DNA from: Bradyrhizobium nanningense
GTDB lineage: Bacteria; Pseudomonadota; Alphaproteobacteria; Rhizobiales; Xanthobacteraceae
NCBI RefSeq assembly: GCF_004114535.1
Contig: NZ_LBJC01000024.1
Coordinates: 606,100-670,099 of the forward strand
Direction: 5' to 3'
DNA length: 64,000 nt
The notes below the pieces were generated by a model. The model saw nothing but the letters and a program-made list of their open reading frames with translations, did no database searches and was not told the DNA's origin. A program made the translations under genes and the position numbers. Positions 1-8,178 of this stretch are shown in pieces (the stretch's first letter is position 1; each line of letters begins with the position of its first letter).

Positions 1-802
1 CGTTGAGCAGCGCCGGTGGCGGCGCGATGTTGCGCGCGGCAAAGGTCTGCCGCAGCGGCAGCAGGTCGATCAAGAGTTCGATCAGCGCACCCGGGTTGCG
101 GGAGATGTGTCCGCCATCGGGCAGGATCTGCCGCTGCAATTCGTCCGACAGCTTCTTCGATGCGCTGCGGATGTGGCTTGCCTGGTTGGCGAGGCATAGC
201 GCCGCATAACACAGCGCGATCAGCACCTGCAGCTTCGGCACTCCGTCCGGAATGTCGACCATGGTGTAGCGCAGGAAGCGGATCTCGCGCGCGAGGGCGC
301 GCAGGTAACGGCGGTAGAATTTGTTGTCGGTCTCGCTCAGCACCAGCGGCGCCTGCGACAACAGCGAGATCACGCGCCGGGCCAGCACATCGGCGCGGCG
401 CGCGACCGGGCGCCGTTTGTTGGCGGGGTTGGCGATCCAGTCCTCGACCAGGGCGCGCGCATTTGCCCGGGTCAGCGCGGTGTCGGCGGCGCGCAAATGG
501 CGCAACCAGCCGAAGCCGAGCAGCGCAACCTCCCAGTCCTCCGACGGCGGCTCGAGATCGAAGATCGAGCGGCCGTGGCAATTGACGATCTTGCCGGCGA
601 AGACGAAGCGGCCGGCATAGATTTCGGCGGCGCGGGTCGCATCCGCGGTGCGCAGATCGTGCGGCGCGATGATCAGCCGGTCGGTGCGGCTGGGCCAGAC
701 CCGCGACAGCGCAACGGAACCGCCGCTCGCGCGCGCGAGCATGTTCCGCGCGAAGCGGTTCATGACCAGCGTCGAGATACGTCTGCGTTGAGCGACCGAC
801 AC
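1..802 (-). CDS. heparinase II/III family protein (3' part outside window)
   Basis: This minus-strand frame is open from a GTG at 802 to the window edge, with an in-frame stop just upstream at 827-829. About 267 N-terminal residues are visible. The helical region, rich in Trp, Arg and Leu and containing motifs such as FDLEPPSEDWE and LLGFGWLRHLRAAD, matches the N-terminal alpha/alpha-toroid of heparinase II/III-like proteins. In Bradyrhizobium-type genomes these follow rsmB. The lyase domain would lie off the window, so the substrate cannot be judged; an envelope or secreted uronate polymer is a guess. It probably shares a transcript with rsmB, 117 bases upstream. An ATG at 763 is an alternative start. 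Confidence 0.7.
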   Translation of the reverse strand, partial: MSVAQRRRISTLVMNRFARNMLARASGGSVALSRVWPSRTDRLIIAPHDLRTADATRAAEIYAGRFVFAGKIVNCHGRSIFDLEPPSEDWEVALLGFGWLRHLRAADTALTRANARALVEDWIANPANKRRPVARRADVLARRVISLLSQAPLVLSETDNKFYRRYLRALAREIRFLRYTMVDIPDGVPKLQVLIALCYAALCLANQASHIRSASKKLSDELQRQILPDGGHISRNPGALIELLIDLLPLRQTFAARNIAPPPALLN

Positions 803-919
803 GCCTTGCCTTGAAGGGGGAGAGGATTAACGACGAATCCCTATTAATCCCAAAATCGGACGTCTGACACCACCTTGAACGGCGCGAATCAGCGCCGTGT
901 CGCAAAATCCAGTGCAAAA

Positions 920-2266
920 TCAGGATTTAACGAGGCGGGCCGCGAAAAATCCGTCGAGTCCGCCGAGCTTGGGATCGGCGTTCGGCAGATGGCTGGGCAG
1001 GGTGCGCAGATCGCCCTCCGGAGTGAGGATTTCGTCCAGGCCTGCGACCTCCGACGCCGCGATCGGGAGGCGGCGAAGCGCAGGCTCGGCCGCCAGCAGC
1101 GTCGCCACGGCCTGCTCGCCTTCTTCGGGTTCCAGCGAGCAGGTGCAGTAGATCAGCGTACCGCCCGGCTTGAGCAGCGACACTGATTTTCGCAGCAGCT
1201 TTTGCTGGAGCGCGGTCAGGGCGGCGATGTCGGATTCCTGCCGCAGCCAAGCCACATCGGGATGGCGGCGGATCGTGCCGGTCGAGGTGCAGGGCGCATC
1301 GATCAAGATACCGTCGAAGCCCTCGGCGGGGCCGGCCCATTCCACGGCGTCAGCGACGACGGTCTCGGCTTGGAGCGACAGTCGCGCCAGATTCTCGCGC
1401 AGTCGCGCCACCCGGGCCGGCGAGCGGTCGATTGCCGTGACATGTGCGCCTGCTAGCGCCAGTTGCGCGGTCTTGCCGCCAGGGGCGGCGCAGAGATCTG
1501 CAATGGACTTGCCCTTGACGTCGCCGAACAGCCGGGCCGGCAGCGCGGCGGCGGCGTCCTGCACCCACCATTGTCCTTCGGTGAAGCCGGGCAGCATTGT
1601 CACCGCGCCGTGCAGCAGCATCCGCACCGTCCCGGTCGGCAGCGTCTCGCCGTGCAGGCGGCTTGCCCATTGCGCGGGATCCGACTTCACAGTGAGATCG
1701 AGCGAGGGCTCGTGGCCGAGCGCCAGCGCCATCTCGCGTGCGGTCGCTTCGCCATAATGCGCGCTCCAACGCGCAAGCAGCCATGGCGGAAGGTCCAGTG
1801 ATTGCGCGGCGACCTCCTCGACCAGCGCCTTGCCCTCGCGCGCGCAGCGGCGCAGCACGGCATTGACGAGGCCGGCATAGCGCGCGGCGCGGCGGTCGGA
1901 TTGCACCAGACGAACGGAGAGGTCGACGGCCGCGTGATCCGGCACGTCCATCCAGAGGATCTGCGCCGCGCCGATCAGCAGCGCGCTCTGCGCGCGCGGC
2001 GCGTCGGAGGGAATGCCCTTGTCGAGCAGGCGCGACAGCACGTGGCCGAGCGTGCCGAGCCGGCGCAGCACGGTGGCGACCAGGCGCCGCATCAGCGCGC
2101 GGTCGCGGTCGGCCAGCGTCTTCAGTCCCGGATGGGCGCCGCCGCCGTCGAGCTGATCGTCGAGTGTGCGGTGCTTGTGCAGCACGCCGTCGACGATGTC
2201 GGCGGCGATCCGTCGCGCCGCAAGGCCGGGCACTTCGGACGGAGGAGCAAAACGTTGAGATGGCAT
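920..2266 (-). CDS. rsmB: RsmB-type 16S rRNA (cytosine-C5) methyltransferase
   Basis: SAM-dependent RNA m5C methyltransferase, about 448 residues. The N-terminal third is a NusB-like helical RNA-binding domain. The C-terminal Rossmann domain carries the SAM motif ADLCAAPGGKTAQLA, the conserved DAPCTSTGTIRRHPD with the release cysteine, and IYCTCSLEPEEGE with the catalytic cysteine. Known family role: methylation of C967 of 16S rRNA during small-subunit assembly. I chose the ATG at 2266, where family-like sequence (MPSQRFAPPSEVPG) begins. The frame stays open to 2353, but the extra residues look unlike the family. The heparinase-like gene follows on the same strand. Confidence 0.9.
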   Translation of the reverse strand: MPSQRFAPPSEVPGLAARRIAADIVDGVLHKHRTLDDQLDGGGAHPGLKTLADRDRALMRRLVATVLRRLGTLGHVLSRLLDKGIPSDAPRAQSALLIGAAQILWMDVPDHAAVDLSVRLVQSDRRAARYAGLVNAVLRRCAREGKALVEEVAAQSLDLPPWLLARWSAHYGEATAREMALALGHEPSLDLTVKSDPAQWASRLHGETLPTGTVRMLLHGAVTMLPGFTEGQWWVQDAAAALPARLFGDVKGKSIADLCAAPGGKTAQLALAGAHVTAIDRSPARVARLRENLARLSLQAETVVADAVEWAGPAEGFDGILIDAPCTSTGTIRRHPDVAWLRQESDIAALTALQQKLLRKSVSLLKPGGTLIYCTCSLEPEEGEQAVATLLAAEPALRRLPIAASEVAGLDEILTPEGDLRTLPSHLPNADPKLGGLDGFFAARLVKS

Positions 2267-2455
2267 GCGGAAGCAAGGTTCTGAGCGAGCGGCAGTTCCG
2301 CCGCAATGGGCGCATGCCTCGAGAAGGCGATCTCTGGCACGCGAATATGCCAAATGTAAGAATCGCTTCCGGCTTTTTCAGCCCTCCGGACCCGATTTCA
2401 GGAATGCGTTATTGGACGTCGCCTTGCGGCTCGTCCTGCGCTAGAAGACCGGACG

Positions 2456-2659
2456 ATGAGTGACCAGCCTCCCGTCCCCGATCGCAAGCCGCTCTCGCCG
2501 GCAGCCCAGCGCGCGCTGGCCGAAGCCGAGGCGCGCCGGCAGGCTGCCGCCGCGGAGGCCATCAGCGAGGCCAAGGCGAAGGAGCTGCAGGGGCCGAAGG
2601 GACCCGAGCCGACCCGCTACGGCGACTGGGAGCGCAAGGGCATCGCCTCCGACTTCTGA
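2456..2659 (+). CDS. DUF1674 protein, SDHAF4-like succinate dehydrogenase assembly factor
   Basis: A 67-residue protein. The N-terminal half is Ala/Glu-rich and probably disordered. The last 20 residues hold the DUF1674 signature GPEPTRYGDWERKGIASDF. Known of the family: mitochondrial SDHAF4 binds flavinylated SdhA and helps it join SdhB, and alphaproteobacterial homologues are thought to do the same. No sdh genes are nearby, so that role is inferred from the family alone. It diverges from rsmB and converges on cysNC, with only 39 bases between the two stop codons. Confidence 0.85.
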   Translation: MSDQPPVPDRKPLSPAAQRALAEAEARRQAAAAEAISEAKAKELQGPKGPEPTRYGDWERKGIASDF

Positions 2660-2698
2660 GCCATCGCTGGTGCGGCAGGTCGTGTCTGCCCTCGGACG

Positions 2699-4594
2699 CT
2701 ACAGATAGTGATTGTCACGGAGGTAGCGCATGATGCGTTCGCAAGCCGCGTCGGTCGACAGCTCCGAACTATCGATGGTGATTTCCGGCGCCTGCGGCGC
2801 CTCATAGGGATGATCGATGCCGGTGAACGCCGGTATCTCGCCGGCCCGCGCCTTGCGATAGAGTCCCTTGGGATCGCGACGTTCGCATTCGGCGAGCGGG
2901 GTCGCGACGTGGATCTCGATGAATTCGCCCGCCTGGACCCGCTGGCGCGCCAGCTCGCGCTCGCAGCGGAACGGGGAGATCAGCGCGACCAGCGCGATCA
3001 TGCCGGCGTCGACGAACAGCGCGGCGATCTCCGCGGCGCGCCGGACGTTCTCCGCCCTGTCCGCGCTGGAGAAGCCGAGATCGCGGTTGATGCCGTGGCG
3101 AAGATTGTCGCCGTCGAGCAGCGCGGCGTGGCGTCCTAGCTCGGCGAGCCTGCGGTCGACGAGATCGGCGATCGTCGATTTGCCGGCTCCGCTCAGCCCT
3201 GTGAACCAGAGCACGCAGGGCCGTTGCTGCTTCAGCCGCGCCCGCACCGATTTGTCGATGGCAAGCCGCTGCCAATGAATGTTGGTGGCGCGGCGGAGTG
3301 AAAGGTCGATCATTCCCGCTGCGGCCGTGCAGTGGCTGATCGGATCGACGAGAATGAAGCTGCCCATGTCACGGTTGTCGCGATAAGCCTCGAACACCAA
3401 TGGACCGTCGAGGTTGAGATGGGCGTAGCCGATCTGGTTGGCATCGAGCGTCTCGGCGCCTTCCTGCGCCATGGTGTCGATGGCGATGCGGTGCTTGAGC
3501 GTCATGATCACTGCGCCGGTCGAGGCCGCGCCGCATTTGAGCACATAGCGCCGGCCCGCGACCATGGCCTCGTCGTCGAACCAGACCAGATGGGCGGCCA
3601 ACTGATCCGAAACCTGCGGCGCGGCCCCCGCCGTCAGGACGTCGCCGCGACTGACGTCGATCTCGTCGACCAATGTGAGCGTAACCGATTCGCCCGCCGC
3701 CGCGCGGTCGCGCTCGCCGCCGGGGGTGAGAATGCGCGCGACGTGCGTCTGACGGCCCGAGGGCTGCACCGCGACGGTCTCGCCGGTCGCAATCGTTCCG
3801 CTGGCGATCCGCCCGCAGAAGCCGCGAAACTCCGCGTTCGGCCGGTTGACCCATTGCACCGGCAGCCGGAACGGATGCTGCGAGACGTCGCCGGAAACGT
3901 CGACCGATTCCAGATAGGCCGTCACGGTCGGCCCGGTGTACCAGGGCATCCGCGCGCTCGCCGCCACGATATTGTCGCCGTCGGGCGCCACGACCGGAAT
4001 GCACTGGACCTGCGAGATCCCGAGCTGCCCGGCCATGATCAGGTATTCGGCGGTGATGGCCGCAAAGCGATCCCCGTCGAATCCGATCAAGTCCATCTTG
4101 TTCACGGCGAGCACGACGTGACGGATGCCCAGCAGCGACAGGATGTGGCTATGGCGCCGCGTCTGCGTGATCACGCCCTTGCGGGCATCGACCAGCACCA
4201 CGGCGAGTTCGGCGTTGGAAGCGCCGGTCGCCATGTTGCGCGTATACTGCGCATGCCCCGGCGTGTCGGCGACGATGAAGCGGCGCAGCTTGGTGGCAAA
4301 GAAGCGGTAGGCGACGTCGATGGTGATGCCCTGCTCGCGTTCCGCCTGCAAGCCGTCGACCAGCAGCGCGAAATCGAGATCGCCGCCGGTGGTGCCGACG
4401 GTCTTGCTCTCGCACGCCAGCGCGTCGAGCTGGTCGTCGAGCAGCGTCTTGGAATCATAGAGCAGGCGGCCGACCAGCGTGCTCTTGCCGTCATCGACGC
4501 TGCCGCAAGTGACGAAACGCAGCGTCGGGCGATCGTCCTGGTCCAGCCGCGGCGCATCGGAGGCGGCGATGGTGGGGGCCTCGTGATAGGACAT
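2699..4594 (-). CDS. cysN/cysC: bifunctional sulfate adenylyltransferase subunit 1 / adenylylsulfate kinase (CysN-CysC, NodQ-like)
   Basis: A 631-residue fusion. Residues about 20-450 are the EF-Tu-like GTPase subunit of ATP sulfurylase, with P-loop GSVDDGKS (31-38), DTPGHAQYTRNM and NKMD. Residues about 458-631 are APS kinase, with a second P-loop GLSGAGKS (466-473), DGDNLRHG and DPKGLYRKARAGEIP. Together with CysD it makes APS from sulfate and ATP at the cost of GTP, then phosphorylates APS to PAPS. Its start overlaps the cysD stop by one base, so translation is probably coupled. No PAPS reductase or sulfite reductase gene is in the window. The order matches rhizobial nodPQ, but no nod genes are present. 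Confidence 0.95.
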   Translation of the reverse strand: MSYHEAPTIAASDAPRLDQDDRPTLRFVTCGSVDDGKSTLVGRLLYDSKTLLDDQLDALACESKTVGTTGGDLDFALLVDGLQAEREQGITIDVAYRFFATKLRRFIVADTPGHAQYTRNMATGASNAELAVVLVDARKGVITQTRRHSHILSLLGIRHVVLAVNKMDLIGFDGDRFAAITAEYLIMAGQLGISQVQCIPVVAPDGDNIVAASARMPWYTGPTVTAYLESVDVSGDVSQHPFRLPVQWVNRPNAEFRGFCGRIASGTIATGETVAVQPSGRQTHVARILTPGGERDRAAAGESVTLTLVDEIDVSRGDVLTAGAAPQVSDQLAAHLVWFDDEAMVAGRRYVLKCGAASTGAVIMTLKHRIAIDTMAQEGAETLDANQIGYAHLNLDGPLVFEAYRDNRDMGSFILVDPISHCTAAAGMIDLSLRRATNIHWQRLAIDKSVRARLKQQRPCVLWFTGLSGAGKSTIADLVDRRLAELGRHAALLDGDNLRHGINRDLGFSSADRAENVRRAAEIAALFVDAGMIALVALISPFRCERELARQRVQAGEFIEIHVATPLAECERRDPKGLYRKARAGEIPAFTGIDHPYEAPQAPEITIDSSELSTDAACERIMRYLRDNHYL

Positions 4595-5568
4595 CAGAAA
4601 TAGCCTTCCGCTTTCTTGCGCTCCATCGATGCCGGACTGTCCCGGTCGATCATGCGTCCCTGCCGCTCGGAGGTGCGCGAGGCCGTCATCTCCCGCACGA
4701 TCTCAGGCAGGGTTGCCGCCGTCGAGATCGTGGCACCGCTGAGCGGATAGCAGCCCAGGGTCCGAAATCGGACCGAGCGCCATTGCGGCTGTTCGCCTGC
4801 AAGCAGCGGCATCCGTTCGTCGTCCACCATGATCAACGCGCCGTCGCGCTCGACCACCGGACGCGAGGCGGCCAGATAGAGTGGAACGATCGGGATGTCC
4901 TCGAGCAGGATGTAGTCCCAGACGTCGAGCTCGGTCCAGTTCGACAGCGGAAACACCCGCATGCTCTCGCCGGGCGCAAGCATCGTGTTGTACAGGCTCC
5001 ACAGCTCGGGCCGCTGGTTCTTCGGATCCCAGCGATGCGCCGCGCTCCTGTGCGAGAACACGCGCTCCTTGGCACGCGACTTCTCCTCGTCGCGCCGCGC
5101 TCCCCCGATCGCGGCGTCGAAGCCGTGAAAGTCGAGCGCCTGCCGCAACGCCTGCGTCTTCATGACGTCGGTGTAACGGGCCGAGCCGTGGGTGAAGGGG
5201 TCGATGCCCTCTCGTAATCCGTCGTTGTTGGTGTGGACGATCAGATTGATGCCGAGCTCGCGCGCGCGGCGGTCGCGAAACGCGATCATCTCGCGGAACT
5301 TCCAGGTCGTGTCGACGTGCAGCAGCGGAAACGGCGGCCTGCCGGGATGAAACGCCTTCATCGCCAGATGCAGCAGCACCGACGAGTCCTTACCAATGGA
5401 ATACAGCATGACCGGCTTGCGGAACTCGGCCGCCGTCTCCCGCAGGATATGGATGCTTTCCGCCTCTAGGCGTCGAAGATGACTGGCGGCAGAGCGGTGC
5501 GCAGGGGTCTCCTCGGGCGCGTTGCGCACCGGCGAGACCTCCACGACTGATGCGATCTGTCCGGTCAT
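4594..5568 (-). CDS. cysD: sulfate adenylyltransferase subunit 2 (CysD, NodP-like)
   Basis: A 324-residue catalytic subunit of ATP sulfurylase in the PAPS-reductase/N-type ATP pyrophosphatase fold. The PP-loop is MLYSIGKDSSVLLHLA. Other family landmarks are AIGGARRDEEKSRAKER, FPLSNWTELDVWDYI and the closing MERKKAEGYF. It adenylates sulfate, driven by GTP hydrolysis in CysN. The ATG overlaps the stop of the upstream FAD/sulfotransferase gene by 4 bases, and its own stop overlaps the cysN start by 1 base. The three genes are therefore one tightly coupled unit. The N terminus has about 25 extra residues before the conserved HLRRLEAESIHI. Confidence 0.95.
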   Translation of the reverse strand: MTGQIASVVEVSPVRNAPEETPAHRSAASHLRRLEAESIHILRETAAEFRKPVMLYSIGKDSSVLLHLAMKAFHPGRPPFPLLHVDTTWKFREMIAFRDRRARELGINLIVHTNNDGLREGIDPFTHGSARYTDVMKTQALRQALDFHGFDAAIGGARRDEEKSRAKERVFSHRSAAHRWDPKNQRPELWSLYNTMLAPGESMRVFPLSNWTELDVWDYILLEDIPIVPLYLAASRPVVERDGALIMVDDERMPLLAGEQPQWRSVRFRTLGCYPLSGATISTAATLPEIVREMTASRTSERQGRMIDRDSPASMERKKAEGYF

Positions 5569-8036
5569 GCGGCGGTGCCCAGGCCATCGCCGAACAGGCG
5601 CCCGGCGGTGTCCGGATCCAGCGAGAGGTCGCGGATGCAGGCGTCGACCGAAGCGCGGTACATGTCGTCGATGCCGTAGCGTCCGATGACCTGGAGCTGG
5701 GCCTCGCTCAGCGACGCCGTCTTGCGGCTGCGGTAGCGATAGGCGGTATCCGATCCGTGAAGGCCGACCACGGTGTAGACCTTGGGCTCGCTGAGGAAGG
5801 TGACGCCCGAGCCCTTCGTTTCGATCTGTCCGCGCTCCTTCCAGTCGGTGACGGCGCCTTCGGTAAAGCGTGCGCCGAGACCGAGCCGGTCGAACAGCTT
5901 ACGCACCGATCCTGTCGCGTCTTTGCTGGCTTCATAGACGTAATGCGTCACCGGCACGCCGTGCCGCTTCGCGTAGCTCTCGACGCGCAGCGCATTCAAC
6001 GAGGAGATCACGTAGTTCTGGACCAGGCGATCCTCGGGAACGCGGTCCGACCATTTCTCGAGCCACGATGCCAGCGAGCTCGCGGGATCGCGGTCGAGCA
6101 TGATCATGTGGAGCTTATCGGCCGGCCAGCCGGCCTCGAGCAACGGCTGCAACGGCAGGAACAGGCTTTCCGCCAGCACATACGGCCCGGCCATTTCCTT
6201 GTTGAAGAGATGCGGCTGCTCCGATGCATGTGGCACCGCCCAGGGCTCGCCTGCATTTCCAAGCAGTCGATGGCGCAGGACGACCTTCACCGGCTGGAAG
6301 TAGGAGGGCATGCCGGCGACGCCGAACAGATTGGTGAGTGCGGTCGAGCCCACACGGCAGCGCCCCCACGCGCAGTAGAGCGTCGGGAAGTCCGCAGGCG
6401 ACCAATGCCGGAATGCTTCGGCGAGGCAGTCCCTCACCTCCCACATCAGTTCGTCGAGCGCCGCCGGTCTGTTCTGGTACTTGCCGTCCGGGGCGAGGAC
6501 CATCGTGTCGAGCGAGGGATGGTCGCGGCGCACGAGATCGGCCAGGCGGTCGGTTTCTTCGACGGACGTCGTGATGGTGCTCATCTGCTGACCTTTCGGG
6601 TTGAGGATCGAATCGACCACGATCTGCGCGCGGCGCAGGTTGATATCGACGGCGGCGGCATAGAAGTGCGTACCCTTCGTGGGGCCGCCGACCGCGTAGA
6701 CGTTCGGATGAGCCGTGCCGTGACGGTCGTGGACGCGGCTGTCGTCGTAGCCGCAGCGAATTCCGCCGAGCGCGTCGAACGCGATCAGCCCCTGGCGCTG
6801 CATGTCCTGATAGAGCGGGCTGGTGTCCAGCCGATAGGATGGTCCTGTCGCATCGATGACGTAATCGACGTCGCGATGATCGCCGTTACCCAGGATCGCG
6901 CGGAACCGGCCGCCGGCGGCCGTCACGTTGCGCAACCGGGCGCGGGCCGAGAGCCGGCCCGAGCGCATCAGGTCGCGGATGCGGATTGCATTCTCCAGCG
7001 GCATTGCCGAGCGATTGCGAAGCCAGCCGGAATTGTAGACATCCATGAAACGTATCTTCTCGGCGTCGCTCATCCGGCTCCAGGCCTCGCACATCACGTC
7101 GATGACGCTGACGAGATAGGCGTAGACGCTGGGCTCAGCGGCCTCGGCTCGCGCGATGTTGTGCTCGAGATCGGCCAGCGCACCGCCGCCGACGTTGCGG
7201 CAAGACAGATCGCAACGTATTCCGGTGGTCTCCAGCAGCAGTTCGGAAAGACGGGCGGCAAAGGCGTCGGCTTCGATCTGGTCGCGGCGGGTCACATGGT
7301 CGTGCAGCGTGTCCCGGAAGTCGGTCGTGATTGCGGGCATCGTCACCGGCTGGACCGTGGGAAACAGGCCGCTTCTCGAGAAGCAGGTCATCCTGACGGC
7401 TTGGTGGGACTTAGCCAGCGCCGCCGCGGTGTCGACCGCACTGAGCCCGCTTCCAAGGATGCCGACCTCGACGCCGTCGTGATCGGCGAAGGTGAATTGG
7501 GCGTAGGGATCTCGGATGTAGTTCGGGTTTGCAGTCAGGCCGTAAGGATCATCGGGCGCGTTGTGGCCGGTGCAGAGGATCAGCGCGGAGGAGATATGCG
7601 TGATGTTGCGGTCGGTCGTCAGCAGAACATCGCGATCCGGCGAGAACCGCATACGGACGATTTCCGCTTGTTCGATATGAACGGGCACGCCGGCGCTGCG
7701 GCATTGCGCGATCGCGGCCGTTCGCACGGCGTCGAGGTAATCCCTGTAGACCATGCGCGGAAGGTGCTTGCTGCCGTGGCAGGAGAGCCCGCGCGCCTGA
7801 AGCCAACGCAGAAATTCATCCGCATCGCCCGGCCGGATCGACATCGTCGAGGGCTTCATGTTGAGGAGATGGCGGTCGCTCTGCGTGCGATAGGCGATCC
7901 CGCCATCGAAGCCGGCCTTGTCGAAGAGCTGAATTCCGCTGATCGCGCCGTGGTCGCGTTCTGATGCAGCGAGCTCCGCCAGGTAACGCAAGACCGTGAT
8001 GCCGGTCGCGCCGCCGCCGACAATGCTGATGATCAT
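5565..8036 (-). CDS. FAD/NAD(P)-binding oxidoreductase fused to a sulfotransferase-like domain
   Basis: An 823-residue two-domain protein. Residues 1-475 resemble the FAD-NAD(P)-binding family PF13454/COG4529. They start with the dinucleotide motif IVGGGATG (5-12), carry LNMKPSTMSIRPGDADEFL (58-76), a second nucleotide motif ILGSGLSAVDTA (193-204), and end in DATGPSYRLD and YAVGGPTKGTHF. Residues about 548-790 look like a sulfotransferase. CAWGRCRVGSTAL (555-567) resembles the 5'-phosphosulfate loop and DRDPASSLASWLEKW (648-662) the 3'-phosphate-binding segment. Overlap with cysD suggests the C-terminal domain uses PAPS made by the next two genes. Substrate unknown. Residue Met485 has a good internal Shine-Dalgarno, so a free sulfotransferase might also be made. 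Confidence 0.8.
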   Translation of the reverse strand: MIISIVGGGATGITVLRYLAELAASERDHGAISGIQLFDKAGFDGGIAYRTQSDRHLLNMKPSTMSIRPGDADEFLRWLQARGLSCHGSKHLPRMVYRDYLDAVRTAAIAQCRSAGVPVHIEQAEIVRMRFSPDRDVLLTTDRNITHISSALILCTGHNAPDDPYGLTANPNYIRDPYAQFTFADHDGVEVGILGSGLSAVDTAAALAKSHQAVRMTCFSRSGLFPTVQPVTMPAITTDFRDTLHDHVTRRDQIEADAFAARLSELLLETTGIRCDLSCRNVGGGALADLEHNIARAEAAEPSVYAYLVSVIDVMCEAWSRMSDAEKIRFMDVYNSGWLRNRSAMPLENAIRIRDLMRSGRLSARARLRNVTAAGGRFRAILGNGDHRDVDYVIDATGPSYRLDTSPLYQDMQRQGLIAFDALGGIRCGYDDSRVHDRHGTAHPNVYAVGGPTKGTHFYAAAVDINLRRAQIVVDSILNPKGQQMSTITTSVEETDRLADLVRRDHPSLDTMVLAPDGKYQNRPAALDELMWEVRDCLAEAFRHWSPADFPTLYCAWGRCRVGSTALTNLFGVAGMPSYFQPVKVVLRHRLLGNAGEPWAVPHASEQPHLFNKEMAGPYVLAESLFLPLQPLLEAGWPADKLHMIMLDRDPASSLASWLEKWSDRVPEDRLVQNYVISSLNALRVESYAKRHGVPVTHYVYEASKDATGSVRKLFDRLGLGARFTEGAVTDWKERGQIETKGSGVTFLSEPKVYTVVGLHGSDTAYRYRSRKTASLSEAQLQVIGRYGIDDMYRASVDACIRDLSLDPDTAGRLFGDGLGTAA
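6584..6600 (-). promoter_or_regulatory. possible internal ribosome binding site and start at Met485 of the fusion
   Basis: On the minus strand AAAGG is followed after 7 bases by an in-frame ATG at 6584. This lies in the linker between the FAD domain and the sulfotransferase-like domain. Use of this start would give a 339-residue protein containing only the sulfotransferase part. Seen in sequence; use as a start is inference. Confidence 0.35.
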
Positions 8037-8178
8037 CGCTCATTTCCCCCAGTTTGCATGTTTGACCCAGGCGCGAGCGGGGGCTCGGCGTGGGGGCCTC
8101 CCAAAGCCGTTGGTTATTCGACGTGTCAGACAGGTGGCTCGCGGCCGGCCGAGGATCGGCCGCGGGGCGTGCGGGTCC

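Noticed and set aside
5550..7964. Very long open frame on the plus strand opposite the FAD-sulfotransferase gene
   Set aside because: It is the antisense reading of a real gene in GC-rich DNA. Its translation is Arg/Gly/Ala/His-rich with no family pattern.
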